From CALBPI01 sp038524795 (lineage in GTDB: Bacteria > Pseudomonadota > Gammaproteobacteria > Steroidobacterales > Woeseiaceae), in NCBI GenBank assembly GCA_038524795.1, contig JBCBIJ010000003.1, positions 62,001 through 126,000 of the forward strand: a stretch of DNA of 64,000 nucleotides. Reading direction: 5' to 3'. The notes beneath the pieces were generated by a model. That model was not told the origin of the DNA, did no database searches, and saw nothing but the letters and a program-made list of their open reading frames with translations. Position numbers and translations under genes: made by a program. Position 1 is the first letter of the stretch. Each line of letters starts with the position of its first letter. Below, in pieces: positions 50,177 to 58,627 of the stretch.

Positions 50177-50559
50177 CGCTCCAACGGATCCGGTAACGGC
50201 GGCAAGGGTTCGGCGGGTAGCATGATGCTGCGTGTCTCTGGAGGCGCGCAGTGAGGCTCGCAGCTCGCGTCACGTTCCAGGCGAATGGCAGGCAGTGGCG
50301 CAGGCTCGCCTGCTGACAGAGCCTTCTGAGCCGCGAGCTTTCGCTCACGATCGCGCTGCTGCTGCTCCTGCACGACCGTCAACGGCCGATCGCACTGATG
50401 GTCGACCCGACACGCGTTTCTGTCGTTCGAATGCGCTTCTGCAATGACACCATCCCGGCGCGGCTCAAAATCAATGCCGTCCTTGTCGAAAATAAGCGTG
50501 CCAGAGCCACAGCCGGACAGGCACAACGCGAGCGCAACGATGGAGACTACGCGAGACAT
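50173..50559 (-). CDS. small lipoprotein
   Basis: A 128-residue predicted lipoprotein (CLSGC lipobox, Cys17). The mature part is hydrophilic, with FDKDGIDFEPRRDGV and four further cysteines (ACRVDHQC, SCEPHC) that could form two disulfides. The C-terminus is proline-rich (MLPAEPLPPLPDPLER). No family recognised. It is convergent with yghU (four-base overlap) and divergent from the OmpA-like gene. Confidence 0.6.
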   Translation of the reverse strand: MSRVVSIVALALCLSGCGSGTLIFDKDGIDFEPRRDGVIAEAHSNDRNACRVDHQCDRPLTVVQEQQQRDRERKLAAQKALSAGEPAPLPAIRLERDASCEPHCAPPETRSIMLPAEPLPPLPDPLER

Positions 50560-50609
50560 AGGTCGAATATGGCGAATCCGCGTCTGCCAAGCACACCGTG
50601 ACGTCTCAA

Positions 50610-50638
50610 TTCGCTGGCATTGCTTTCGGCCCTATACT
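50610..50638 (+). promoter_or_regulatory. candidate sigma-70 promoter for the OmpA-like gene
   Basis: TATACT (50633-50638) with TTCGCT (50610-50615) at 17-base spacing lies 35 bases before the ATG. The -10 is good, the -35 only half matches consensus. Confidence 0.35.
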
Positions 50639-50673
50639 GTCCTTCGTCGCAGACCATTCTCTGGGGGGCGAAG

Positions 50674-51663
50674 ATGCGATACCGAGTTCCAATTCTCGTG
50701 GCCTTTGCGCTGGCGGCTTCGGCTGCATCCCTGCAGGCACAAGATGCCGAAGGCTGCAGCGACCACGGCGCCCTGTCGCGCTATCCGAACACCGTACTCG
50801 AGTGGTGCCAGACCGATAACTACCTACCCTATCGGGTGCCCGTCGGTCCCGTGACAGGCTACCGTGCCATCGGCGAGTGGATCGATGTCGAAGGTCGCGT
50901 TACACGCAACTTCTACTCGCTAAAAGGCGGCGAGCGCACCCACGCTGAAGTCTGGAAAAATTTCCGCGATGCGTTGGCCCAGGCGGACTTTGAGATCATC
51001 GCAGAGGGCTTGTTCCCGGAACGCAACGTCAAGGGTGACATCGGCGGCGGCGGCTGGCTCGGCGTGCACTACACCACCAATCCCTGGCAGGGCGCCGGGG
51101 CCGTCGGCAAGCTCGTTTCGGGCACGTCCTCGAGCGGTGGCACAGGTGCCGTGTTTGGCAGGAAGGAACGCGCCGACGATACGATCTATGTATTGGTCAC
51201 GCTTGAGCAGCATTCATCCAATGAAGTTGCAGCACTCATCACAGTCGTCGAAACGAAGCCCGCAGAAACGGGGCTGGTTGTCGCGAACGCAGAAGCCATG
51301 GGGCGTGACCTCGAGGAACTCGGGCGCACCGTGCTTTATGGCTTGCAGTTCGCGTACGACGACGACGCACTGCTACCGGAATCCAAGCCCGCACTCGACG
51401 AGATCGCGGGTTTTCTAAAGGCGAGGCCTGACGCCCGGTTCTACGTGGTCGGGCACACCGACGCAAAGGGCACGCACGCCTACAACATGAAGCTCAGCGC
51501 CGATCGTGCCCTTTCCGTGCGCGCGGCATTGATACAGGACTACGGCATTGCTGCTGATCGCCTTGAAGCGGCTGGCGTCGGCCCGCTCGTTCCGGTGTTC
51601 ACCAATGCCACAGACGGCGGCCGCGCCAAGAACCGCAGAGTTGAACTCGTCGCACGCGAATAG
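50674..51663 (+). CDS. OmpA-family outer-membrane/periplasmic protein
   Basis: A 329-residue exported protein. Signal peptide (about 1-22), a long N-terminal domain (about 23-190) with DHGALSRYPNTVLEWCQTDNYLPYRVP, and a C-terminal OmpA domain (about 215-329) with LQFAYDDDALLPESKPALDE and YVVGHTDAKGTHAYNMKLSADRALSVRAAL, ending NRRVELV. It should bind peptidoglycan. The N-terminal domain resembles the DUF4892-type region found in some OmpA proteins but I cannot name it securely. GGGGGGCGAAG precedes the ATG. Confidence 0.85.
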   Translation: MRYRVPILVAFALAASAASLQAQDAEGCSDHGALSRYPNTVLEWCQTDNYLPYRVPVGPVTGYRAIGEWIDVEGRVTRNFYSLKGGERTHAEVWKNFRDALAQADFEIIAEGLFPERNVKGDIGGGGWLGVHYTTNPWQGAGAVGKLVSGTSSSGGTGAVFGRKERADDTIYVLVTLEQHSSNEVAALITVVETKPAETGLVVANAEAMGRDLEELGRTVLYGLQFAYDDDALLPESKPALDEIAGFLKARPDARFYVVGHTDAKGTHAYNMKLSADRALSVRAALIQDYGIAADRLEAAGVGPLVPVFTNATDGGRAKNRRVELVARE

Positions 51664-51754
51664 CGGTTGTTGAAATGTTTTTGCACTGGCCGAGGTCTCT
51701 TTCGGCAAGGTCGCTGTGGGCGACACACAAACCGAAAACCAACGGAGCAAGAAC

Positions 51755-52174
51755 ATGACAAGTGTAAATCTATTAGTACGAAGCGTACTGATTATCGTCG
51801 CCACACTGGGCGCCGCATTGGTGACAAGCAACACGGCATACGCCGACGATCAAGGCGGTACGTGGACGAAAAAGTCGCAGAAGATCGCGGGCGCCTGGAA
51901 AATCGTGGAAACTGCCGAAGGTCGATTCCTCGAGCTCGACGACAGTTTCAAGACTCGTCGCGCACCGGACTTGAAGCTGTTCCTCTCACCGCTTGAAGCG
52001 GGCAGCGTCAACGCGAAAAACGCCACGTCCGGTAGCGTCCTGATCGCCAAGCTGCAGAAAGCCAAGGGCGCGCAGCGTTACGAGATTCCGGCGGACATCG
52101 ACCTTGATGCCTTCCAGACGCTTGTCCTGCACTGCGAGAAGTACACGAAGCTCTGGGGCGTGAGCGCGCTTTGA
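51755..52174 (+). CDS. exported DM13-like protein
   Basis: A 139-residue exported protein. Signal peptide (about 1-32, ending TAYADD), then a DM13-like domain: AGAWKIVETAEGRFLELDDSFKTRRAPDLKLFLSPL and the C-terminal LVLHCEKYTKLWGVSAL with its conserved cysteine. DM13 domains are proposed electron-transfer or redox modules in extracytoplasmic proteins. CGGAG lies upstream of the ATG; a GTG at 51716 is a weaker in-frame choice. Followed by dispersed repeat copy 3. Confidence 0.8.
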   Translation: MTSVNLLVRSVLIIVATLGAALVTSNTAYADDQGGTWTKKSQKIAGAWKIVETAEGRFLELDDSFKTRRAPDLKLFLSPLEAGSVNAKNATSGSVLIAKLQKAKGAQRYEIPADIDLDAFQTLVLHCEKYTKLWGVSAL

Positions 52175-52180
52175 CTCATC

Positions 52181-52361
52181 GTCATCGCGAGCCGGCGAAG
52201 CCGGCGCGGCGATCTCTCAACGACATCGTGCCCTTGATCGGTACGACTGCGTCAAAAAATCGCCGCGTCGCTTCGCTCCTCGCGATGACGGGTGGTCCGG
52301 CTTCGCTCCTCGCGATGACGGGTGGTCCTGCTTCGCCGGCTCGCGATGACGGGTGGGCGGG
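52181..52361. repeat. dispersed palindromic repeat, copy 3, with three tandem right arms
   Basis: Begins GTCATCGCGAGCC (52181) and has the family core CGGCGATCTC. The right arm CTTCGCTCCTCGCGATGACG is repeated in tandem with a 30-base period (52271-52300, 52301-52330, 52331-52361), the last one diverged. No spacers are present, so it is not a CRISPR array. It fills the gap between the DM13 gene and the convergent small membrane protein. Confidence 0.8.
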
Positions 52362-52392
52362 CTCGCAATGCGCTGCATCCGTTGCGACGCCT

Positions 52393-52683
52393 TCAGTGAC
52401 CGTAATTCCGCCAGTAATCAATCAACATCTTCGCAGCACCCCACAGCGCGAAGACCAACGCGACGCCGATCGGCAAATACATCCAGCGTAACGACAAACC
52501 ACCCAGCTCGACCCCGAGCAAGTACATCCCCACCGCACCGATCACGCCGTAGAAGCCGTACAACACGAGCTGTGCGAACACGATGATGGCGCTGACCAGA
52601 AAACGCGTCAGCAGACGATGCGGCGCGTCAGGGCCTTGCCGCGCGAGCAGCCCCGCGACGAGCTTCTCAACCCCGGCGGCCAC
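52393..52683 (-). CDS. small membrane protein
   Basis: A 96-residue protein with two to three hydrophobic helices (about 28-50, 54-64, 66-87) and a short N-terminal amphipathic segment. Start GTG at 52683, five bases after the uracil-DNA glycosylase stop, so it is the last gene of the minus-strand operon. No family recognised. It contains the aromatic end RNYGH. Confidence 0.6.
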   Translation of the reverse strand: MAAGVEKLVAGLLARQGPDAPHRLLTRFLVSAIIVFAQLVLYGFYGVIGAVGMYLLGVELGGLSLRWMYLPIGVALVFALWGAAKMLIDYWRNYGH

Positions 52684-52688
52684 TTAAA

Positions 52689-53264
52689 TCAGGCCTCGGC
52701 TAACGCGCGTTGCACGCGCGCCTGAAGTAGATCGAGGACTTGGCCCCGAAACCAGGGGTTCTTCTTGAGCCAACGATTGTTCCGCGGGCTCGGGTGTGGC
52801 AACGCCATGACGCCGTCGCCGAGCGCCTCCCAACTGCGGATCGTCTCCGTCAGTGACTCTGACTTTCGATCGGGCAGGTGCCAGTCGCGCGCGTAGCGAC
52901 CAATGACCAGCAGCAGCGCCACGTCAGGCATCATGTCGAGCAGGGGCTGACGCCAGTTCGCCGCGCACTCGGGACGCGGCGGCAGATCGCCAGAGCTGCC
53001 CGTCCCCGGAAAGCAGAATCCCATCGGCAGCACACCGATACGTGTGGCGTCATAAAAGGTATCGCGATCCACGCCAAGCCAATCACGCAGTCGATCGCCC
53101 GACGGATCATCGAATGGAATACCCCGCTCGTGCGCGCGCCGACCGGGCGCCTGGCCGGCTATGAGCACGCGCGCCTTGGGACTCACTTGAAGCAGCGGTG
53201 CCGGGCCCAGCGGCAGGCCCTCACAAATCGTGCAACGCCGCACACGCTTCAGCAGCGCGCTCAA
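52689..53264 (-). CDS. uracil-DNA glycosylase-superfamily protein with probable Fe-S cluster
   Basis: A 191-residue UDG-fold protein. Motif GQAPGRRAHERGIPFDD matches the glycosylase active-site loop, and LPHPSPRN the second (His-Pro-Ser) motif. Cys11 and Cys14 plus Cys84 and Cys100 are spaced as in family-4/5 enzymes that bind a [4Fe-4S] cluster. It probably removes uracil from DNA, though the catalytic Asp/Asn of classic UDG is replaced. Start is TTG at 53264, overlapping the ABM gene stop. Its place in a fatty-acid-type operon is unusual. Confidence 0.8.
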   Translation of the reverse strand: MSALLKRVRRCTICEGLPLGPAPLLQVSPKARVLIAGQAPGRRAHERGIPFDDPSGDRLRDWLGVDRDTFYDATRIGVLPMGFCFPGTGSSGDLPPRPECAANWRQPLLDMMPDVALLLVIGRYARDWHLPDRKSESLTETIRSWEALGDGVMALPHPSPRNNRWLKKNPWFRGQVLDLLQARVQRALAEA

Positions 53265-53566
53265 GACTCCGCAACCACTTCGTAGTGCACGACACCGGGC
53301 TCGAACTCGAGTAGAAAACCTTTGTCCTCGGGGTAGTACTTGGCCACCTCGATGTCATCGCCAGCAAACGCCTTGATGACCTCGACGTTGTCCCACGCAG
53401 TCATCGTGATGAAGTGGGTCACGTCACCGTCGTGGCGCTCGAGAATCCTGACGCTCTGATTGCCGGGCACGCTTTGGTAATCGGGAATCGCACGTTGCTC
53501 GAGAAACGCCCGGTACGCCGCAGCATCCTCACGCTTCACGCGCCCGTGCCACATGCGAATGATCAC
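53261..53566 (-). CDS. antibiotic-biosynthesis-monooxygenase-like (ABM) protein
   Basis: A 101-residue ferredoxin-like-fold protein of the ABM family: RMWHGRVKREDAAAYRAFLE, HFITMTAWDNVEVIKAFAGDD and KFLLEFEPGV-type end. Such proteins are cofactor-free oxygenases or heme-degrading/regulatory modules. The start is GTG at 53566, overlapping the upstream stop by one base. Overlap with both neighbours shows it is in an operon. Confidence 0.75.
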   Translation of the reverse strand: MIIRMWHGRVKREDAAAYRAFLEQRAIPDYQSVPGNQSVRILERHDGDVTHFITMTAWDNVEVIKAFAGDDIEVAKYYPEDKGFLLEFEPGVVHYEVVAES

Positions 53567-54321
53567 TACGCGCCCCCGCTCGGCGCCGCCGCACCCGACG
53601 TCGCGGCATAACCCTTCCGCGCCGCGTCGACCCACTGCTTGTGACGCTCCGTGTAGAGCTTGCCCGCCTGTTCACTTTCCTCAAGCACGGAGAAATAGAG
53701 CATCCGTGCACGCGCATCATCGCCTTCCTCGCGCAGCATGTCGCCGAAGCGTACGTAGGGTTCGGGCCCCGCGTAGTAGCTGCAAAGCGCTTCGTACTCG
53801 TGAATCGCGCCCGGAATGTCGCCGGCGGCGGCTTTGGCGCGCGCGTAGAGCACGTGACCTTGCGGCGACTGGTAATCAGGATTCTTGGCGCGCAACACAT
53901 CGAGCGTATTGATCGCCGCCTCCGGGTGATCCAGCGCGAATTGCATGCGCGCGAGCTCGAGCATCAGGTCGGGTTGGAAGCGGTTCGCCCCCGCCAGTGT
54001 GCGTTGCACCAGGGAAAGCCCCTCTTGGAAAGCACCCTCGTCGTAGTGCTGTTGTGCCGCCGCGAGCGCATCTCGGACCGTGCAGTCGGTCTCAAAGCGC
54101 TCCGGGCCGGATTTACCAGTGCTGACCCCTCGCAGCGCGCGTCGCTTGGCCGCACGCCGACCATCGAGCACATCAGGTAGAAACTCGACTAAGAAATAGG
54201 CGATGGCGCCGACCACCGGCGCCAACAGCAGGATCCAGACCCAGATCGTGTCGCGCTGTGTCCGCATCGCGTGCACCAGCAGCGCGAGTTGCACACCGAG
54301 AACGACGGCCCAGAAGTGCAT
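53566..54321 (-). CDS. membrane-anchored TPR-repeat protein
   Basis: A 251-residue protein. Two N-terminal helices (about 3-20 and 26-48) are followed by three to four TPR-like repeats (for example ALAAAQQHYDEGAFQEGLSL, VLYARAKAAAGDIPGAIHEYEAL). TPR domains mediate protein-protein contacts, so it is a possible scaffold at the inner membrane. The family is the DUF-type short TPR membrane proteins seen in gammaproteobacteria. Located 18 bases after the thiolase stop. Confidence 0.75.
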   Translation of the reverse strand: MHFWAVVLGVQLALLVHAMRTQRDTIWVWILLLAPVVGAIAYFLVEFLPDVLDGRRAAKRRALRGVSTGKSGPERFETDCTVRDALAAAQQHYDEGAFQEGLSLVQRTLAGANRFQPDLMLELARMQFALDHPEAAINTLDVLRAKNPDYQSPQGHVLYARAKAAAGDIPGAIHEYEALCSYYAGPEPYVRFGDMLREEGDDARARMLYFSVLEESEQAGKLYTERHKQWVDAARKGYAATSGAAAPSGGA

Positions 54322-54339
54322 TGCTGCGCGACCCGGGTT

Positions 54340-55521
54340 CTAGACGACCTCAAACAGACCCGCGGCACCCATGCCGCCACCCACACACATGGTGCAGACG
54401 ACGTACTTGGCGCCACGACGCTTACCTTCGATGAGTGCGTGACCGACCATGCGCGCGCCCGACATGCCGTAAGGATGACCAATCGAGATCGCGCCGCCGT
54501 TCACGTTCAGCAACTCGTTGGGAATGCCAAGCGTGTCGCGGCAGTAGATCACCTGAACCGCAAACGCTTCGTTGAGCTCCCAAAGGCCTATGTCGTCCAT
54601 CTTGAGACCATTGCGCTCGAGCAGCTTTGGAACTGCGAAGACGGGGCCAATGCCCATCTCGTCGGGCTCCGTGCCCGCCACGGCCATGCCACGGTAAATC
54701 CCGAGCGGCTCGATGTTGCGCTGCTCAGCAAGCTTCGCGTCCATGATCACCGACGCCGATGCGCCGTCTGACAGCTGGCTGGCGTTGCCGGCCGTGATCA
54801 CACCGCCGTCGAACACGGTGCGCAGTCCGGCGAGACCCTCGGCTGTGGTGTCCGGGCGGTTGCCTTCGTCTTTGTCGAGCGTGACGTCGTGGAACGAAAT
54901 CTCCTTCGTTTCACGGTCCTGCACACCCATCGTCGACGCCATCGGCACGATCTCGTCCGAGAAGTGGCCCGCCGCCTGACCTGCGGCCGTGCGCTGCTGG
55001 CTTTGCAGTCCGTACTCGTCCTGGTGCTCGCGCGTGATGCCGTAACGTTTGGCAACGACTTCCGCTGTCTCAAGCATCGACATGTAAATGTGCGGCGCCT
55101 TGGCAACGACCGCATCGTCCTTGGCCCGGTAGGTATTCATGTGCTCGTTCTGCACGAGGCTGATCGTGTCGACGCCACCGCCCACGACGACCGACATGTT
55201 GTCGGCCATGATCTGCTTGGCGGCCGTCGCGATCGCCATCATTCCCGAGGCGCACTGGCGATCGACGGACATGCCGGGCACCGTCACAGGCAAGCCGGCG
55301 CCGACGAGCGCCTGGCGCGCGACGTTCTGGCCCGTCGAGCCCTGCTGCAGCGCGCAACCCATGACGACGTCGTCAACCTCTGCGGGATCAATGCCCGAAC
55401 GCGCGACGGCGTGTTCAATGGCGTGCGCCGCCAGCGACTGGCCCTGCGTGTTGTTAAAGGCGCCGCGGTAGGCGCGGCCGATCGGCGTGCGCGCCGTCGC
55501 AACGATGACTGCTTCTTTCAT
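54340..55521 (-). CDS. acetyl-CoA acyltransferase (thiolase)
   Basis: A 393-residue thiolase of normal length. The nucleophile Cys90 is in SVDRQCASGMMAI; NVNGGAISIGHPYGMSGAR provides His; CMCVGGGMGAAGLFEVV holds the second catalytic Cys. It cleaves beta-ketoacyl-CoA or joins acyl-CoA units. With the upstream SDR and MaoC genes it fits a fatty-acid or branched-chain/steroid-type beta-oxidation module. The gene has 10-base spacing to the SDR gene. Confidence 0.92.
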   Translation of the reverse strand: MKEAVIVATARTPIGRAYRGAFNNTQGQSLAAHAIEHAVARSGIDPAEVDDVVMGCALQQGSTGQNVARQALVGAGLPVTVPGMSVDRQCASGMMAIATAAKQIMADNMSVVVGGGVDTISLVQNEHMNTYRAKDDAVVAKAPHIYMSMLETAEVVAKRYGITREHQDEYGLQSQQRTAAGQAAGHFSDEIVPMASTMGVQDRETKEISFHDVTLDKDEGNRPDTTAEGLAGLRTVFDGGVITAGNASQLSDGASASVIMDAKLAEQRNIEPLGIYRGMAVAGTEPDEMGIGPVFAVPKLLERNGLKMDDIGLWELNEAFAVQVIYCRDTLGIPNELLNVNGGAISIGHPYGMSGARMVGHALIEGKRRGAKYVVCTMCVGGGMGAAGLFEVV

Positions 55522-55531
55522 GTCCGCCTCC

Positions 55532-56455
55532 TCAGCGCTCGAGTTTGATGCCGCGACGCTTGGCCAGCGCCGTCAGGAACTTCACGCTTTGCTCGCTGCC
55601 CTGCATCAGCTCGCGCGCGGTCGACAAATCACTGGCTTCTTCCCAGCCTGCTGCGACGTTTTCCGCGGTCACTTCGTCGCCGTCGAGCAGGATGCCCTGC
55701 GTCTCGACGATGGCCGCGCGTGCAAAGCCGCCCGCGCCTGCCGCGATAATCTGCCGACTCGGCGCTTGCTCTGAGCACATGAAGATGACGGCCGGCGTGA
55801 CGAGCGCGGGCTCGAGTGCCGCTAGCACGTCTTCGGCCATGAGGTCTTCGGTCATGCGCGTCGCAGCCACAGGCGCCAACGTGTTGACGTGGATGTTGTA
55901 CTTCATGCCCTCGAGGTGCAGCGTGTTCATGAGGCCTGCAAGGCCCAGCTTGGCGGCACCGTAGTTCGACTGGCCGAAGTTGCCGTACAAGCCCGAGGAA
56001 CTCGAGGTCATCATGATCCGGCCGTACTTCTGCTCCCGCATGATCTCCCAGACGGCCTTGGTGCAGTTAACACTGCCCATGAGGTGCACGTCGACCACAG
56101 CCTGAAAGTCGGAAACGGGCATCTTGATAAAGGTCTTGTCGCGCAGGATGCCGGCGTTGTTGACGAGTATATCGACGCGGCCCCACTTGTCCATGGCCGC
56201 TGCGACCATGGCCTCGACCTGCTCGTAGTTGGTCACGTTGGCGCCATCGGCGATCGCCTCACCGCCCGCAGCCTCGATCTCTTCCACAACGGCCTGTGCG
56301 GCTGAAACCGAGCCGCCGGTGCCATCGCGCGCGCCGCCCAGATCGTTGACCACGACCTTGCCGCCGCGCTTTGCAAATTCCAGCGCGTGCGCGCGACCCA
56401 GACCGCCACCGGCGCCCGTAACAATGATGACTTGCCCGTCGAAACGAATCGTCAT
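55532..56455 (-). CDS. SDR-family 3-hydroxyacyl-CoA dehydrogenase-like protein
   Basis: A 307-residue SDR. TGAGGGLG is the nucleotide-binding loop; NNAGILRDKTFIKM and the Ser...YxxxK active site (TSSSSGLYGNFGQSNYGAAK) match the MFE-2/hydroxyacyl-CoA dehydrogenase subgroup of bacterial acyl-CoA oxidation. A C-terminal extension (FARAAIVETQGILLDGDEVT) is typical of that subgroup. It probably oxidises 3-hydroxyacyl-CoA with NAD+, feeding the thiolase downstream. Confidence 0.88.
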   Translation of the reverse strand: MTIRFDGQVIIVTGAGGGLGRAHALEFAKRGGKVVVNDLGGARDGTGGSVSAAQAVVEEIEAAGGEAIADGANVTNYEQVEAMVAAAMDKWGRVDILVNNAGILRDKTFIKMPVSDFQAVVDVHLMGSVNCTKAVWEIMREQKYGRIMMTSSSSGLYGNFGQSNYGAAKLGLAGLMNTLHLEGMKYNIHVNTLAPVAATRMTEDLMAEDVLAALEPALVTPAVIFMCSEQAPSRQIIAAGAGGFARAAIVETQGILLDGDEVTAENVAAGWEEASDLSTARELMQGSEQSVKFLTALAKRRGIKLER

Positions 56456-56492
56456 GAGTAATTCCTAGTTGTGTGAATGCGTTGGGTGTCGC

Positions 56493-56963
56493 TCAGCTGC
56501 CCGAGCCGACGATAAATAGCGAGAGCACCTCGGCGATAAGCGCCGGCTTGTCGTTGCCCTCGATCTCGACCGTGACGTTGCTCTTGCACAGCAGCTGTCC
56601 CGGTCCCTTTTCCGTAACCTCGGCCAGCACCATGTGGCAACGCACGCGACTGCCGACGGGCACAGGCTGCAGAAACCGCAGCTTGTCACTGCCGTAGTTG
56701 ATGGCCATGACAAGATTCTCGGGCGCGATGCCACACTGCGCGCTGAAGTACGGCAGCAGCGACAACGTCAGGTAACCGTGCGCGATGGTGGTGCCGAACG
56801 GTGTCTGCTTCGCCTTCTCGGCGTCGAGGTGAATGAACTGGTGGTCGAGCGTGGCATCGGCAAATGCGTTGATGCGCTCCTGCTCGATGGTCAGCCAGTC
56901 CGAAGGCGGACGCTCCTTGCCTATGTAAGAAGCCAACTCGGATGCCGGAACGGTGTCAGCCAT
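56493..56963 (-). CDS. MaoC-type enoyl-CoA hydratase/dehydratase
   Basis: A 156-residue single hot-dog-fold MaoC protein. ADATLDHQFIHLDAEKAKQTPFGTTIAHGYLTLSLLP contains the Asp...His hydratase catalytic motif. It would hydrate enoyl-CoA in trans to R-3-hydroxyacyl-CoA. Start at 56963 has AGGGGG upstream; longer frames add non-family sequence. First gene of the operon MaoC-SDR-thiolase-TPR-ABM-UDG-small membrane protein. Confidence 0.88.
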   Translation of the reverse strand: MADTVPASELASYIGKERPPSDWLTIEQERINAFADATLDHQFIHLDAEKAKQTPFGTTIAHGYLTLSLLPYFSAQCGIAPENLVMAINYGSDKLRFLQPVPVGSRVRCHMVLAEVTEKGPGQLLCKSNVTVEIEGNDKPALIAEVLSLFIVGSGS

Positions 56964-57100
56964 GGTGCCCCCTGGATGGTCTGCGCGAAAAGTTTTTGAC
57001 AAAGGCGTGTCGAACTTTGCAACCCGCCGATGGTAAACTCCTAAGTCTATCGAACGCAGCCTGGGCGCGCACTGCAAGCGGCCCCAAGACCACAAGAATC

Positions 57101-58621
57101 ATGCCTGCAACGACTGTCGCAACAACGCTGGGACGCGTCCGCGGCTTCAGTACTGACCGCGCCCGATGCTGGCTCGGCATCCCTTACGCCGCGCCACCCA
57201 CGGGCGCGCTACGCTGGCAACCACCGCAGCCCCACGAGGGCTGGTCGGGCGTGCGCGATGCGCGCGAATTCGGACCGGCCGCCCTGCAACACACCTCACA
57301 GCTCGCCGAGGAGCTACCGGGTGGTCTCGCGGGCTGCAGCGAGGACTGCCTGACGCTCAATGTCTACGCACCTCTGGCCACGGTCGACACGCCGTTGCCC
57401 GTGATTATCTGGATCCACGGCGGCGGCTTTTCGGTAGGTGGTGGCAGTCAAGCCATGTACTCGGGCGAGAGACTCTCGGCTGCGGGTCCCTGCGTGGTCG
57501 TCACCATCAACTACCGACTGGGTGTGCTCGGCTTTCTGCGCCTCGCCGATGTCACGGGCGGGCGCATCCCATCGACAGGCAACGAGGGCTTGCTTGACCA
57601 GCTCGCCGCGATCGAGTGGATCATCGCCAATGCGGCGACGTTTGGTGGCGACCCCGACAACATCACCGTGTTCGGTGAATCCGCGGGCGGCATGTCTGTC
57701 GCCGCGCTTATGACCCTGCCCAGGGCCGCGGGCAAGTTTCAGCAGGCCATCATCCAGAGCGGTAGCGCGCATGGTGCGCACAGCCTCGATCGCGCCAATC
57801 GCGTTGCCGAGTTGTTCTTGAAGCAGTTGCCCCGCGCAGTGCGGGACAACCCGGCCGAGGCCGACCGCGTCGCGCTGAGCAACGCCTCGCTGATGTTGCA
57901 CGGGCGCATGATGTTCGACGAAGGCCTGAGCGTCATGCCGACGCGACCGGTTGTTGACGGCAAGCTGATTCCGGAATTGCCCATGACGGCATTTCGGACA
58001 GGCAGCGTACCTTCGATCCCCGTCATGATCGGCTGCACGCGCGACGAGTGGCGCTATTGGCTGCTCGTCGACCGCGGCCTCGCCAAGCTTGACCATGCGG
58101 GGTTCATGAGGCGGCTGGCGTTCCAGTTCAATACCGATGAGGTCACAGAACTGCTCTCCATGTACGGCTACCGCGAGGGCGAGAGTGACCCTGCACTCAC
58201 GCTGTGCGACATCACGGGCGACGCCGTCTTTGGCGCCTCAAGCCGCAAGGCGGCGCTGGCACTGGCTCAGCACCAGCGCGTCTACCGTTACCGTTTCGAC
58301 TATGAGGCGCCTGGACTGGGTGGCCGGCTTGGCGCGCCCCACGTGTCGGAGATTCCGCATGTATTTGGCACGCTCGATGCGCCTGGTACTGGCGTACTGT
58401 TCGACGACACGCCCGCGTCGCGTCGGCTGTCGCGCACGATGGCCTGGACCTGGTCCGCCTTCGCGCGCGATGGCGCCCCCGATATCGACACCTGGCCGCC
58501 GCTGGACGGCACGCCGGGGTACTACCGTTGGGACGTGCCGCACGCCTACGAGACCGAGCCGGAGGGCCCGCGCGAGGCCTTCTGGCGCGACATCGACGAC
58601 GCCCGCCTTCAAGCCATGTAG
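57101..58621 (+). CDS. type-B carboxylesterase
   Basis: A 506-residue carboxylesterase/type-B lipase. WIHGGGFSVGGG forms the oxyanion hole, GESAGGMSV holds nucleophile Ser, and APHVSEIPHVFG is the usual His-bearing end. The remaining acid Glu lies in the middle (TRDEWRYW region). It hydrolyses carboxylic esters; substrate unknown. No signal peptide is visible. It is divergent from the MaoC operon, with 137 bases between, so the two may be regulated together. Confidence 0.85.
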   Translation: MPATTVATTLGRVRGFSTDRARCWLGIPYAAPPTGALRWQPPQPHEGWSGVRDAREFGPAALQHTSQLAEELPGGLAGCSEDCLTLNVYAPLATVDTPLPVIIWIHGGGFSVGGGSQAMYSGERLSAAGPCVVVTINYRLGVLGFLRLADVTGGRIPSTGNEGLLDQLAAIEWIIANAATFGGDPDNITVFGESAGGMSVAALMTLPRAAGKFQQAIIQSGSAHGAHSLDRANRVAELFLKQLPRAVRDNPAEADRVALSNASLMLHGRMMFDEGLSVMPTRPVVDGKLIPELPMTAFRTGSVPSIPVMIGCTRDEWRYWLLVDRGLAKLDHAGFMRRLAFQFNTDEVTELLSMYGYREGESDPALTLCDITGDAVFGASSRKAALALAQHQRVYRYRFDYEAPGLGGRLGAPHVSEIPHVFGTLDAPGTGVLFDDTPASRRLSRTMAWTWSAFARDGAPDIDTWPPLDGTPGYYRWDVPHAYETEPEGPREAFWRDIDDARLQAM

Positions 58622-58627
58622 CGCGCC

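Noticed and set aside
52271..52361. CRISPR array
   Set aside because: The 30-base units are contiguous with no spacers, and are the expanded arm of a palindromic repeat.
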